From contig NZ_LDTB01000025.1 of NCBI RefSeq assembly GCF_001476895.1, positions 1 through 64,000 on the forward strand: DNA of 64,000 bases. Reading direction: 5' to 3'. This DNA is from Sphingomonas endophytica. GTDB lineage: Bacteria; Pseudomonadota; Alphaproteobacteria; Sphingomonadales; Sphingomonadaceae. Below are positions 35,566 to 43,135 of this stretch, piece by piece. The notes below the pieces were generated by a model, which saw only the letters and a list, made by a program, of their open reading frames with translations, was not told the origin of the DNA and did not search any database. The position numbers were made by a program, and so were the translations under genes. How positions within the stretch are numbered: position 1 is the stretch's first letter; every line of letters begins with the position of its first letter.

Positions 35566-36690
35566 CTAGTACGAATTCCCGATCCACATAGCGCTTGGCT
35601 TCAAGCGATATGCCTCTTCATTTTGCTCATGGGGAGTGCCATCGGGCGAAATCTCCCAATTAGCGGGCAACTGGCTCTGCAACCAAACGTGCCACCCGCG
35701 CTGCGAGACATAAGTCTCCACCTCGGCCGGCAGATCGGCCAAATCTTCGCTTAATGCGTCAATTTCCTCATTTCCCCCGGAGTCGTTCGCCACGTAACCA
35801 AAATCAACTCTCTCCAGCGTCCGGTCTTCCTTAAAGAGGTAGCCCCGTGATCGCCGCCTGTATCTCTGTCGATAAGAATTACCGTAGACATCACCGTAGC
35901 TTAGCTCGCCCCACCAGTACAATTTCATCCAGCCCTCTCGATGTGCGTGCAAGTCATCAGCATCAATAGATACGGCACACCACCGAAGCTCACTTTTAGG
36001 CTGGATCGTGGACTCTGGGCGAGTGAACGTTTGCCAAAGTGATGGCAGCCGAGGATATGGAAACCATGGAGGGAAGGAAGGAGCGTGCCAGCTTAATCCA
36101 TGAATGAACATGTCGACGCCGGTAGCAGGAGTTGCTCCGTAATTTTTCCAGATTACGAAAACGTCGTATGAATATACCTCTCCTGCCTCATTTACATTCC
36201 TAACCGTCTCAATACGGTCAATTCCAACATAAGCACGCATCTGCCTACGAGCAGTGTCGTTATTCAACCTGTTCGCCTCTGCCGCTATGTCAAGCGCGCG
36301 TCTCGAATGGCCTAACGAGCGTAAAAGAGCGAACAGCCCCAAGGCGCTTACGGGAAGTTGTGCTGCTGCAATGACAGCCGCCCAAAAGCTCCACGATGAG
36401 GCGGCGACCTGAGCGGTGACCTCTTCGCTGCGCAGCCTCGCTTCCCGCTGCTTTTCAAGCTGGTCTGCTTCGCAGGAGCGACGGGACGAAGATGCGACCT
36501 GTAGGCAACCCTTACGCCCCTCCGCTTCAGAAAAGCGTCTGAGACGTTCGTAGGCATCACGTTCGGTGGCCCTGCCGACGTCAAAGGCCAGATGGACGAA
36601 GCAGTACAAAACGAACAGCGCAGTCACAGCACATACTGCAACATGCAAATAACGACGATGGGTGCTCGATTTCGCAGGTTGCGGCGTCAT
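35566..36690 (-). CDS. two-TM membrane protein with NYGxTPA beta domain (family copy 2)
   Basis: 374 aa. TM1 is HVAVCAVTALFVLYCFVHLA; a short loop holds two cysteines (GCLQVASSSRRSC); TM2 is FWAAVIAAAQLPVSALGLFA; then AAEANRLNNDTARRQMRAYV and a beta domain with NYGATPA. The order is the same as in 6097-7110, including ANRL...R-AY/PY and the NYGxTPA motif, but identity outside these points is low. Base composition is AT-richer than the phage genes around it. The gene interrupts the otherwise uniform phage core between a HigBA pair and the packaging genes, as expected of a moron. Confidence 0.72.
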   Translation of the reverse strand: MTPQPAKSSTHRRYLHVAVCAVTALFVLYCFVHLAFDVGRATERDAYERLRRFSEAEGRKGCLQVASSSRRSCEADQLEKQREARLRSEEVTAQVAASSWSFWAAVIAAAQLPVSALGLFALLRSLGHSRRALDIAAEANRLNNDTARRQMRAYVGIDRIETVRNVNEAGEVYSYDVFVIWKNYGATPATGVDMFIHGLSWHAPSFPPWFPYPRLPSLWQTFTRPESTIQPKSELRWCAVSIDADDLHAHREGWMKLYWWGELSYGDVYGNSYRQRYRRRSRGYLFKEDRTLERVDFGYVANDSGGNEEIDALSEDLADLPAEVETYVSQRGWHVWLQSQLPANWEISPDGTPHEQNEEAYRLKPSAMWIGNSY

Positions 36691-36806
36691 TCAGCCACGT
36701 TTGCAAGAAAATTATCGATTGTCCACGAGCAGTTGCTCAGTGCCACGCGTACACCTTTCGGCTGACGGCGAGAGCGCAGCCCTCGGCAGGTTTTGATTCA
36801 AGTGGC

Positions 36807-36839
36807 CGAGTGAGGCGGAGACACCCTCCGCCTCACTCG
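36807..36839. terminator. hairpin after the right HigBA pair
   Basis: CGAGTGAGGCGGAG / CTCCGCCTCACTCG, a 14-bp perfect stem with a 5-nt loop, lies 80 bp past the antitoxin stop. It contains the same GAGGCGGAG core as the hairpin at 7150-7172. It should end the repressor/higBA transcript before the membrane protein gene. Confidence 0.6.
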
Positions 36840-36918
36840 CAGCAAGGGCGCGGAAATGCTGGCGATTGGGGGCATTGTTCAGGGCAATTACCCCGCCGAT
36901 ACCCCGATCATCCGGTCC

Positions 36919-37221
36919 TCACGCCGCTACCAGCGACCGCTCCACTACGATCTCGTCGGCGTGCTCGCGCATCTCGCGCACGTCCCAGGCGAGCTGCATG
37001 CGCAGCATCGTCTCCGCGTCGATGCCGAACACCTTCTCGAACCGCAGCGCCATCTCCGGCGACAGATCCGCGCGCCCGTTCAGCAGCGTGCTGAGCGCCT
37101 GGCGCGACACGCGCAGCAGCGCGGCGGTTTCCGTGACGTTCAGCTTGTGCGCCGCCACGATCTCGCTGGCCAGCCATTGGCCCGGATGGACGTGGAGGCT
37201 CGGGTGAAGGGTGATAGCCAT
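36919..37221 (-). CDS. higA: HigA-like antitoxin
   Basis: 100 aa. HPGQWLASEIVAAHKLNVTE, then TAALLRVSRQALSTLLNGRA, is the HigA helix-turn-helix. The ATG overlaps the toxin stop (ATGA), so the pair is translationally coupled. It should neutralise the toxin at 37221-37508 and repress the shared promoter. Confidence 0.87.
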   Translation of the reverse strand: MAITLHPSLHVHPGQWLASEIVAAHKLNVTETAALLRVSRQALSTLLNGRADLSPEMALRFEKVFGIDAETMLRMQLAWDVREMREHADEIVVERSLVAA

Positions 37222-37508
37222 CAGTGATAATCCTCCAGATCAAGGTCGACGATCGCCCCCTCGGCATCGATCGAGAAGGTCATCCGCCAGTTGCGCGTGA
37301 CCGTCAGCGCCCACGTTCCGGCCCGATCACCCGTCAACTGGTGCGCGCCGAAATTCGGCGGTGCCAGCAACGCGTCGGTCGACGTCGCCGCGTCGAGGAA
37401 CACCAGCATCATGCGAAGACGGGTCACCACCTCGGACGGCAGCCCCTTGGCATTGCCGGTTTCGGCGAAGCGGCGAAGGGCTTTGTGACGGATGCTCTCA
37501 ATCAGCAT
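37221..37508 (-). CDS. higB: HigB-like toxin
   Basis: 95 aa. SIRHKALRRFAETGNAKGLP at the N-terminus and TWALTVTRNWRMTFSIDAEG followed by DLEDYH at the end are the HigB pattern, a ribosome-dependent mRNA nuclease. It is related to, but clearly different from, the toxin at 9782. Confidence 0.87.
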   Translation of the reverse strand: MLIESIRHKALRRFAETGNAKGLPSEVVTRLRMMLVFLDAATSTDALLAPPNFGAHQLTGDRAGTWALTVTRNWRMTFSIDAEGAIVDLDLEDYH

Positions 37509-37516
37509 GCCCCCTG

Positions 37517-37557
37517 TTTATAACATGCCAGGCGGAGCGTCAAGTGTCGCGCGACAC
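37517..37557 (-). promoter_or_regulatory. promoter and operator of the right HigBA pair
   Basis: On the minus strand TTGACG (37538-37543) and TATAAA (37517-37522) are promoter-like, with a short 15-bp spacer. GTGTCGCGCGACAC (37544-37557), a 14-bp perfect palindrome, directly abuts the -35 box. The operator differs from the TGTAGAG type of the left locus, so cross-regulation is unlikely. Confidence 0.6.
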
Positions 37558-37585
37558 ATTGCATCCGTTGTCACCGAATCAGCGG

Positions 37586-37930
37586 TTAGGGCGATTCGCG
37601 CCCAAGCGCAGATTTTTGAGCAAGCTCCCGTCCAATCAAAGCAAGTGCGGCGAGGGACTCTGCGCTTGCGGATGGCCAAAGCATCGACAGCACGCGATCA
37701 ACATCCTGTTCCTCGGCAACCGCGCTCCGGCGACCAGTGACTATGTATGCGACGTCCAACCCGCTTCCCTCAAGCGCTGACAAGTAACGGATATCTGGAG
37801 CGTTTTTTTCCTGCTCATACGCCCGCTGAGTGTTCCGGCTGGTGAACGCGTCCTGAGTGCACGAAGCGCGCTCACGCTCCTCGCGCAACCGAGCGCCCCA
37901 TCCAGCCACAACAAACAGAATTTTGCGCAC
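37586..37930 (-). CDS. phage repressor-like XRE protein with shortened HTH
   Basis: 114 aa, GTG start. WGARLREERERASCTQDAF, then SRNTQRAYEQEKNAPDIRYL and DVAYIVTGRR, is the pattern of CI/C2-type phage repressors. Compared with the usual form, about six residues between DAF and SRNTQ are missing, so the turn and start of the recognition helix are shortened. It faces the gp16-like gene across a 66-bp gap, the classic switch layout. The lesion may weaken DNA binding. Confidence 0.72.
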   Translation of the reverse strand: MRKILFVVAGWGARLREERERASCTQDAFTSRNTQRAYEQEKNAPDIRYLSALEGSGLDVAYIVTGRRSAVAEEQDVDRVLSMLWPSASAESLAALALIGRELAQKSALGRESP

Positions 37931-37996
37931 TCCCGTTGACGATGGTCACTTTTTTGTGCACGGTGGCACTGCTTTACACATCTTGGCACATTCCCG
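37931..37996. promoter_or_regulatory. lysogeny switch control region
   Basis: 66 bp between the divergent repressor and gp16-like genes. It has TTGACG on the plus strand, the palindrome GTGCAC, and GGTGGCACTG and CTTGGCACAT as repeated TGGCAC elements. Both switch promoters and their operators must lie here. Confidence 0.5.
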
Positions 37997-38242
37997 ATGT
38001 CCACCCGAGTCACAACAACCGATGACAGTCTCCGGCAACGGGCCATCGCGCGTCGCGGTGAGCTCGTCGCAGAAGGCGTGAATATCTCGGAATGGGCGCG
38101 TGTTCATGGGTTTACCGTCAGCTTGGTACACAACGTTCTGAGCGGCGGTCGCAGCTGTCGGTTCGGCAAGTCGCACAAGATCGCCGTCGCGCTCGGCATC
38201 AAGGCCGAAGGCGCAACCGTGGACCTGGAGCCGCGCCGATGA
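37997..38242 (+). CDS. BcepMu gp16-family DNA-binding protein (Cro-like role)
   Basis: 81 aa. VNISEWARVHGFTVSLVHNV, then LSGGRSCRFGKSHKIAVALG, is the signature of the gp16 family known from BcepMu and related phages. First gene of the plus-strand early operon, opposite the repressor, so a Cro-like role is likely. Confidence 0.8.
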   Translation: MSTRVTTTDDSLRQRAIARRGELVAEGVNISEWARVHGFTVSLVHNVLSGGRSCRFGKSHKIAVALGIKAEGATVDLEPRR

Positions 38243-38580
38243 CCCCGCGTCCGGGCGACATTTCTCTCCCTGGCGGGCGACAGCCCGCTTCGGGCGCCGG
38301 ACCGGGAGCGTGCACGAGCCGCTCCCCTGAAGGCCACTCCCTCCGCGCCCCGGCCCCCCGAGACGTGCGGGCCGGACGGGGACAGGCGAAGACCATGCGA
38401 GGCGTTGTAGCCGTGTCCGTATGCCTGTCCCCCGAAGGCCCGTCATCCATCACCCCCATCGCCCGCTGGCAGGCCGGTCGATCGCCGCGCATCCCGAGCG
38501 GTGAAGCAGCCTGCCACCCTGTGACCCTCGGTGCCGGACGCCTGTCCGGTCCGGCACCGACCCGGGCGACAGTCGCATGA
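38239..38580 (+). CDS. possible proline/arginine-rich early protein
   Basis: 113 aa, low complexity (many Pro, Gly, Arg). I list it only because both ends are exact ATGA overlaps with well-supported neighbours (38239 and 38577). It has no folded domain that I can see. It may be spurious. Confidence 0.4.
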   Translation: MTPRPGDISLPGGRQPASGAGPGACTSRSPEGHSLRAPAPRDVRAGRGQAKTMRGVVAVSVCLSPEGPSSITPIARWQAGRSPRIPSGEAACHPVTLGAGRLSGPAPTRATVA

Positions 38581-39056
38581 CCGCGCGTCGCGCATCTGCG
38601 GGATTGACCCCCCGTGTTTCCCGCGAAGACGCGCACCGCGCGATCGGCGCGTCGCTGCGCCGTCACTTGCGGCGCAAGGGCTGGACAGTGAAGCGGCTGG
38701 CGAACGCCAGCGGCGTCCCCGACAAGGCGATCGAGTGCGCGAAGTACGACGTTGCCTCGGAACACTGGCGTCCGATCCACAAGGCCGAATGGCTGCTGTC
38801 GATCGCCGCGGTCCTCGGCGCCGACTTCACCAGCCCGGTGCTGGCGGTTGCGCAACAGGGCGCATTCGACATCACGCCGGACATTGCACCGCGCCCCGGG
38901 GAGATCGTCGCGACCATGGCCGGCCATACGGCTGAGATGGCGGCGATCCTGGTCGACGGTATCGTCGACGACGAGGAGCGGCCTCGCGTCATCGCGATCG
39001 CCACCAGCAAGGCAACCCACGTCGCTGCGATCCTGCGCCTGGCGCAGCCGCCATGA
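38577..39056 (+). CDS. HTH-like early phage protein
   Basis: 159 aa. IGASLRRHLRRKGWTVKRLA, then NASGVPDKAIECAK, looks like an XRE-type helix-turn-helix at residues 22-65. The C-terminal half (IAPRPGEIVATMAGHTAEMA) is of unknown type. Part of the coupled early operon. Confidence 0.65.
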   Translation: MTARRASAGLTPRVSREDAHRAIGASLRRHLRRKGWTVKRLANASGVPDKAIECAKYDVASEHWRPIHKAEWLLSIAAVLGADFTSPVLAVAQQGAFDITPDIAPRPGEIVATMAGHTAEMAAILVDGIVDDEERPRVIAIATSKATHVAAILRLAQPP

Positions 39057-39177
39057 CGCCTCGCGCGCCGCCCGACAGCGGCTAGGCTCCCCGCCTCTAT
39101 CACACCGACTGCTCCCGCCGGCCCCGATCGCACCACGTGCTTTCGAGGACGGTTTTCTGCTGCCCGAAAGCCTGCCC

Positions 39178-39519
39178 GTGACGCTCGATGAGATTCGCAC
39201 CGCCATCCTTGCCATTCACGGTGCGCTGACCCCCTTCAATGTCGCCGGCGACTTCGCCGAACCGCTGGTCCACCTGATGACCGCTGCCCATGTGCTGGGC
39301 GAGCCTGAAACGTCGACGACGCCCTACGATCTGCAGGGCGCACGGATGGTGCCGGAGATCCTGCAGCATTTGGTCCTGCAGGAAATGTGGCTCCGCGATC
39401 GGATCATCACGGTCCCCGCGACGTCGGTGAAGGCGATGGTGGCGCTGCCGCTGCTCAGTCAGGCTATCAACACCGGCATCAACGGCTATGCCCGCCGATC
39501 TCGTGGTGGCCGCGCATGA
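39178..39519 (+). CDS. small early phage protein
   Basis: 113 aa from a GTG at 39178, the only sensible start in frame after the preceding gene. LDEIRTAILAIHGALTPFNV, then VHLMTAAHVLGEPETS, is predicted helical. No family recognised. Its stop overlaps the next ATG. Confidence 0.5.
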   Translation: MTLDEIRTAILAIHGALTPFNVAGDFAEPLVHLMTAAHVLGEPETSTTPYDLQGARMVPEILQHLVLQEMWLRDRIITVPATSVKAMVALPLLSQAINTGINGYARRSRGGRA

Positions 39520-39692
39520 TCCCGCGCCAGCGCCCGCACCTCGTGCTCCCGCTGATCGTCGCGGCCCTCCTTGCCGGTTCCGCCGCGCTCGCGCTGTTCC
39601 TCGGCCACCCGCGCATCGCGCTGACCGTCGTCATCCTCGCCCTCGTCATCACGCTCGCGATCCTGAGCGAGCTGATCTCCGGAGACCGCTGA
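39516..39692 (+). CDS. small two-TM membrane protein
   Basis: 58 aa. Two hydrophobic segments (LPLIVAALLAGSAALALFLG and IALTVVILALVITLAILSEL) are separated by HPR. Overlaps both neighbours by ATGA or TGATG. Small and holin-like in shape, but its place in the early operon argues against lysis. Confidence 0.6.
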   Translation: MIPRQRPHLVLPLIVAALLAGSAALALFLGHPRIALTVVILALVITLAILSELISGDR

Positions 39693-39919
39693 TGCATCGT
39701 GCACCGCCCCGCCACCGCCGCCACGCGGTGACGACGATCGCGCTTCCTCGCCCGACGATCAGCGCGCAGCGCCTCCGCCGCGCGCGTCGCTTCCACCATC
39801 TCCACCGCATCTCGATGTGGAGCGTCGCCGGGTTCTTCCTCCCACTCCCGTTCATCCAGATCGGACATTGGCTCTTCGGCTGGGACAGCGTGAACGTGAT
39901 TGTCGGCGGTCTCGGCTGA
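39692..39919 (+). CDS. small basic protein with one hydrophobic segment
   Basis: 75 aa. A very basic N-terminal half (Arg/His-rich) is followed by SMWSVAGFFLPLPFIQIGHW. Coupled to both neighbours by TGATG overlaps. No family recognised. Confidence 0.5.
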   Translation: MHRAPPRHRRHAVTTIALPRPTISAQRLRRARRFHHLHRISMWSVAGFFLPLPFIQIGHWLFGWDSVNVIVGGLG

Positions 39920-40173
39920 TGAGCGGCGAGCGCTGGAAGCCGGTGGTCGGCTACGAAGGTCTGTACGAGGTGTCCGACCAGGGCCGCGTTAAACGGCTGC
40001 GTCGGGAACAACGCGTCGAGACGACGGCCTTCGACCGGCCTTACCAGCGCCAGCTCCAGAACCTCATTCTGAAGGCCCAGCCGAACAAGAACTCGCCGAT
40101 CGTCACGCTCTACCGCGACGGCACGCGAAAGCAGATCAGCGTTCCGCGCCTGGTCCGGGAGGCGTTCGGCTGA
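39919..40173 (+). CDS. stand-alone NUMOD4 protein
   Basis: 84 aa. ERWKPVVGYEGLYEVSDQGR, then VKRL, is a NUMOD4 motif, normally the DNA-binding front part of HNH homing endonucleases. The expected HNH domain is absent, as the reading frame ends 60 residues later. It may be a remnant or act as a DNA-binding protein alone. Confidence 0.78.
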   Translation: MSGERWKPVVGYEGLYEVSDQGRVKRLRREQRVETTAFDRPYQRQLQNLILKAQPNKNSPIVTLYRDGTRKQISVPRLVREAFG

Positions 40174-40670
40174 TGGCAGGCTGCGTCGTTCCCGGATGCG
40201 ATCAGCAGCGCGGCGCAAACTCGCGCATGTGCCCGCGGCACTGGTCGTCGCTCAGCGCAAAAGTGCGCGCCTGTCTGGCGTTGGAGGTCGGGCAATCGCC
40301 GATCCGCGATCAGATGTGGGCGGATGCGGCCAGCATGATCGCCAATGGTGAGGCGGTTGCTGTCGATCTCGAGGTCAATCCCCCGAAGGTCGCGCGACGA
40401 GCCTTGACCGCGATCCGCGCCGACAACGGGCGGCGGGTTCCCTGTCCGCATTGCCAATTGATGTGCCTGCCCGAAACGCTGGCGCGCCACGTCAGCTTCT
40501 GCCGCGACGACGGGGAAGCGGTGCGCCGGTCCACCTCGCGCGTGCCATCGAATCAACCCCCGGCCGGTTCGGGGAGCCGACCGGATGCGACTCCCGTCCC
40601 CGTACCCAGCAAGCCGGCGGGTGCAACCGCCGGGGCGCTTTCACGCCTGCCGGAGACCCACCGTGAGTAG
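40173..40670 (+). CDS. zinc-binding early phage protein
   Basis: 165 aa. Two candidate zinc sites: CVVPGCDQQRGANSRMCPRH (C-x4-C-x9-C-x2-H) and CPHCQLMCLPETLARHVSFC. The tail after residue 115 is Pro/Ser-rich and disordered. No family recognised. It overlaps the ParB-like gene by 8 bp. Confidence 0.62.
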   Translation: MAGCVVPGCDQQRGANSRMCPRHWSSLSAKVRACLALEVGQSPIRDQMWADAASMIANGEAVAVDLEVNPPKVARRALTAIRADNGRRVPCPHCQLMCLPETLARHVSFCRDDGEAVRRSTSRVPSNQPPAGSGSRPDATPVPVPSKPAGATAGALSRLPETHRE

Positions 40671-42504
40671 CACGATCCTGACGATCGACCAGATCTGCCT
40701 GTCGCCCTTCAACGTCCGCAAGCGCATCCCCTCGGCGGAGGATACCGCGACGCTGGAGGCATCGATCCTGGTCGAGGGGCTGCGCGTCCCGATCGACCTC
40801 CACCGGATGCGCGGGTCGAAGACGAAATTCGGCGCGTTCGCCGGCCGTCGCCGCTACTTTGCGATCAAGCGGCTGGTCGAACGCGGCGCGCTGCCGGCGA
40901 ACTGGCCGATCGCACACAAGATCCACGACGTGAGCGAGGCCGAGCTGATCGAGATGTCGATCACCGAGAACCTGCTACGCACCGACATGGAGGCTCACGA
41001 GCTGTATGCCGGCGTAGCGATGGCGGCCGCGAGGGGGCACACCGCCGCGCAGATTGCTGCCGCGCTGGGGCAGAACGACGTCCGTCTGGTCGAACGATGG
41101 CTGCGCCTCGGCCAGCTCGCCCCGCCGGTGTTCGCCGCCTTCGTCGACGGGCTGATCAGCAAGGAGCAGGCGGTCGCCTACGGCGCGACCGCCAATCGCG
41201 AGTTGCAGGAACAGATCTTCGCGCGCCTCAGCCGCCACGCCTCGCCCCGCACGATCCGCGAGGCAATGAAGATCGGCGACGCGCTCGAGCGCCGCCAGCT
41301 CGCGTTCGTCGGCGAGCTGACTTACCGCGCCGCCGGCGGGCGCTACGAACTCGACCTGTTCGCCGACATGACCGAGGATCGCGGCCGCATTGAAGACGCC
41401 GGCCTGCTGCTCAAGCTGGTCGAGGAGAAAATGGCGACGGTGCGCGAACAGATCCGCGCAACCACCGGAGATCCGACGCTACGCTTCGTGCCCGCGCCGC
41501 CGCAAACCGACGGGCGCACCGATCATCAACTTGCGATCACGCCGAGGCGGGACGGTGATCGCCTGAAGCTCCCCGCCGGCGACGTCGTCGCGCACGTCGA
41601 GATCGACGCGACCGGCGAAGCGCTGGTCAGCTATTGGTGGGCCAGCCGCTCGGCCAAGCATGGTGGTCGCAAGGATGAGCAGCCCGGTGCCAGCTTCGCC
41701 CCGGTCACCGCGCCCGTCGATGCGACACCCGCCCGGCCGGGCGCCGCGATCCCGCGCGAGGAGCGGCTGAGCGCCGACGCGATGTTCGCGCTCGGCGCGG
41801 TGCGCAAGGCGATCCTCCGCGCGGCGCTGGTCGACGATGCCGACGGGGGCGGCGAAACGGGTCTGGACTATCTCGTCTTCGTCCAGGCGCGCGCGCTGCT
41901 CGACGATCGCCGCCCGGCCGGGCTGGGAATGCGGACGATCCAGAGTGACGGCATGGAGAGGGTCTCGACCGAGGGTTTCGCGCTCGCGCAACGTCACGTC
42001 GCAAACGCGCCGGCGTCGCGCATCACCGGCGATGCGCTGCGCCGCCTGCGCGGCGAGCGCTTCTTCACCGAGCCGGATCTGGCGCAGGCGTTCGGCGCAT
42101 TCATCGCCGCCGACCTTGTCACGAAGCGCCTGGCCGCCGCGCTGGTCGCAGGGATGGCGCTGGAGCGCAGCCTCGCCGCCGATGGCTATGCCATCGCGCT
42201 TCACGACGAGGTGGCGCGCGCGATCGGCGTCGATCGCGACGACGAGGTCCGCCGCGCCTATTGGACGCCGACCGGCGACCTGCTCGACCTGTTCCCGAAA
42301 TCGCCGCGCCGCGCGCTGGCGGAGGGTCTGGTCGATCGCGCGACATACGCGAGCTGGGGGAAGCTCGCCTCCGGGCCGCTGACCACCGCCGTCCTGACCG
42401 CCGTCACCCGCGCCGGCGGCAAGGGCGAGACGTGGGTGCCACCCCTGCTCCGCTTCTCCGGTCCGGTCGTTTCACCCGCCAGCACGAGGGAGGCAGTCGA
42501 ATGA
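40663..42504 (+). CDS. ParB/Spo0J-like nuclease-domain protein
   Basis: 613 aa from the GTG at 40663; the 26 upstream codons are low-complexity. ParB fold: ILTIDQICLSPFNVRKRIPS, VEGLRVPIDLH, GRRRYFAIKRL (the GRRR box), ENLLRTDMEAHE, then the HTH HTAAQIAAALGQNDVRLVER. A long C-terminal part of unknown type follows. No ParA is present, so it is unlikely to partition DNA; phage relatives may be nucleases or regulators. Confidence 0.82.
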   Translation: MSSTILTIDQICLSPFNVRKRIPSAEDTATLEASILVEGLRVPIDLHRMRGSKTKFGAFAGRRRYFAIKRLVERGALPANWPIAHKIHDVSEAELIEMSITENLLRTDMEAHELYAGVAMAAARGHTAAQIAAALGQNDVRLVERWLRLGQLAPPVFAAFVDGLISKEQAVAYGATANRELQEQIFARLSRHASPRTIREAMKIGDALERRQLAFVGELTYRAAGGRYELDLFADMTEDRGRIEDAGLLLKLVEEKMATVREQIRATTGDPTLRFVPAPPQTDGRTDHQLAITPRRDGDRLKLPAGDVVAHVEIDATGEALVSYWWASRSAKHGGRKDEQPGASFAPVTAPVDATPARPGAAIPREERLSADAMFALGAVRKAILRAALVDDADGGGETGLDYLVFVQARALLDDRRPAGLGMRTIQSDGMERVSTEGFALAQRHVANAPASRITGDALRRLRGERFFTEPDLAQAFGAFIAADLVTKRLAAALVAGMALERSLAADGYAIALHDEVARAIGVDRDDEVRRAYWTPTGDLLDLFPKSPRRALAEGLVDRATYASWGKLASGPLTTAVLTAVTRAGGKGETWVPPLLRFSGPVVSPASTREAVE

Positions 42505-42818
42505 GCGGCGTGCAGAAAGACCTCAGCATGAAGTTGCAACGTGATCTTGCGGAGGTGTTGCAACGGAACCTCCAGCTATTTCAGATCGCGTTAGATCCGG
42601 CTGACATGGGGGCGATGCTGCTGGAGGCCAGCTTGATGATCGTCGCCAGCTCGGCGGCCACCATGGCGAACCTGGTGGCGCAGCGATCGACCGAGGCGGA
42701 CGCCATCCGGATCTTCAACCACATGTACGACGGCACGTTGTCCCAACTCAGCGACGCGAAAGCAGTAGCGCTCGCCCGGACGCTCGCCGAACTACGCGCG
42801 AGGGAGCGAGGCGGATGA
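42501..42818 (+). CDS. small helical phage protein
   Basis: 105 aa, fully helical (MKLQRDLAEVLQRNLQLFQI, ASLMIVASSAATMANLVAQR). Overlaps the ParB-like stop and the next ATG by 4 bp each. No family recognised. Confidence 0.6.
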   Translation: MSGVQKDLSMKLQRDLAEVLQRNLQLFQIALDPADMGAMLLEASLMIVASSAATMANLVAQRSTEADAIRIFNHMYDGTLSQLSDAKAVALARTLAELRARERGG

Positions 42819-43135
42819 ATGTTCCTTCCATCGCCGCGCTGTCCCGGCGTTTCACCAAGGCGGTTGAGGCGGGCAAGGGCATGCGTCTGGAGGCCGCTGA
42901 CGTCGATCTGCTGGTGACGCATGGGGTGATGCCCGTCATCCACAATGCCAGTGCCAAATATCTAGTGGAGCAGTCGAAGTGTCGGGACATGCGACGCCGA
43001 TCTATCGGCGTGGGAAATACTGGCTTGATTGGGATCGAAAGCGCGACGGAACGCTGCGATCCCCCTGCCTCACCATCTTCTGGTACGACCCCGACTCGCG
43101 ACGCATCCGCAGCGCGTCAACGCGCTCGGCAATAG
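42815..43135 (+). CDS. small protein overlapping the integrase start
   Basis: 106 aa. The N-terminal 60 residues (FTKAVEAGKGMRLEAADVDL, then VTHGVMPVIHNASAKYL) look like a real small phage protein. The remaining 50 residues share 157 bp with the integrase gene in another frame (Pro/Ser/Arg-rich). In the excisionase slot, but no excisionase motif seen. Either the long overlap is real or the protein ends early in nature through a sequencing difference. Confidence 0.5.
   Translation: MNVPSIAALSRRFTKAVEAGKGMRLEAADVDLLVTHGVMPVIHNASAKYLVEQSKCRDMRRRSIGVGNTGLIGIESATERCDPPASPSSGTTPTRDASAARQRARQ

Noticed and set aside
39052..39084. 10-codon ATG frame overlapping the stop of the gene ending at 39056
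   Set aside because: Too short and without support; the coupled ATGA alone is not enough.
39919..40670. Complete homing endonuclease made of the NUMOD4 gene plus the next gene
   Set aside because: The downstream zinc-binding protein has no HNH core (no D-H...N pattern), and the two are separate coupled frames.
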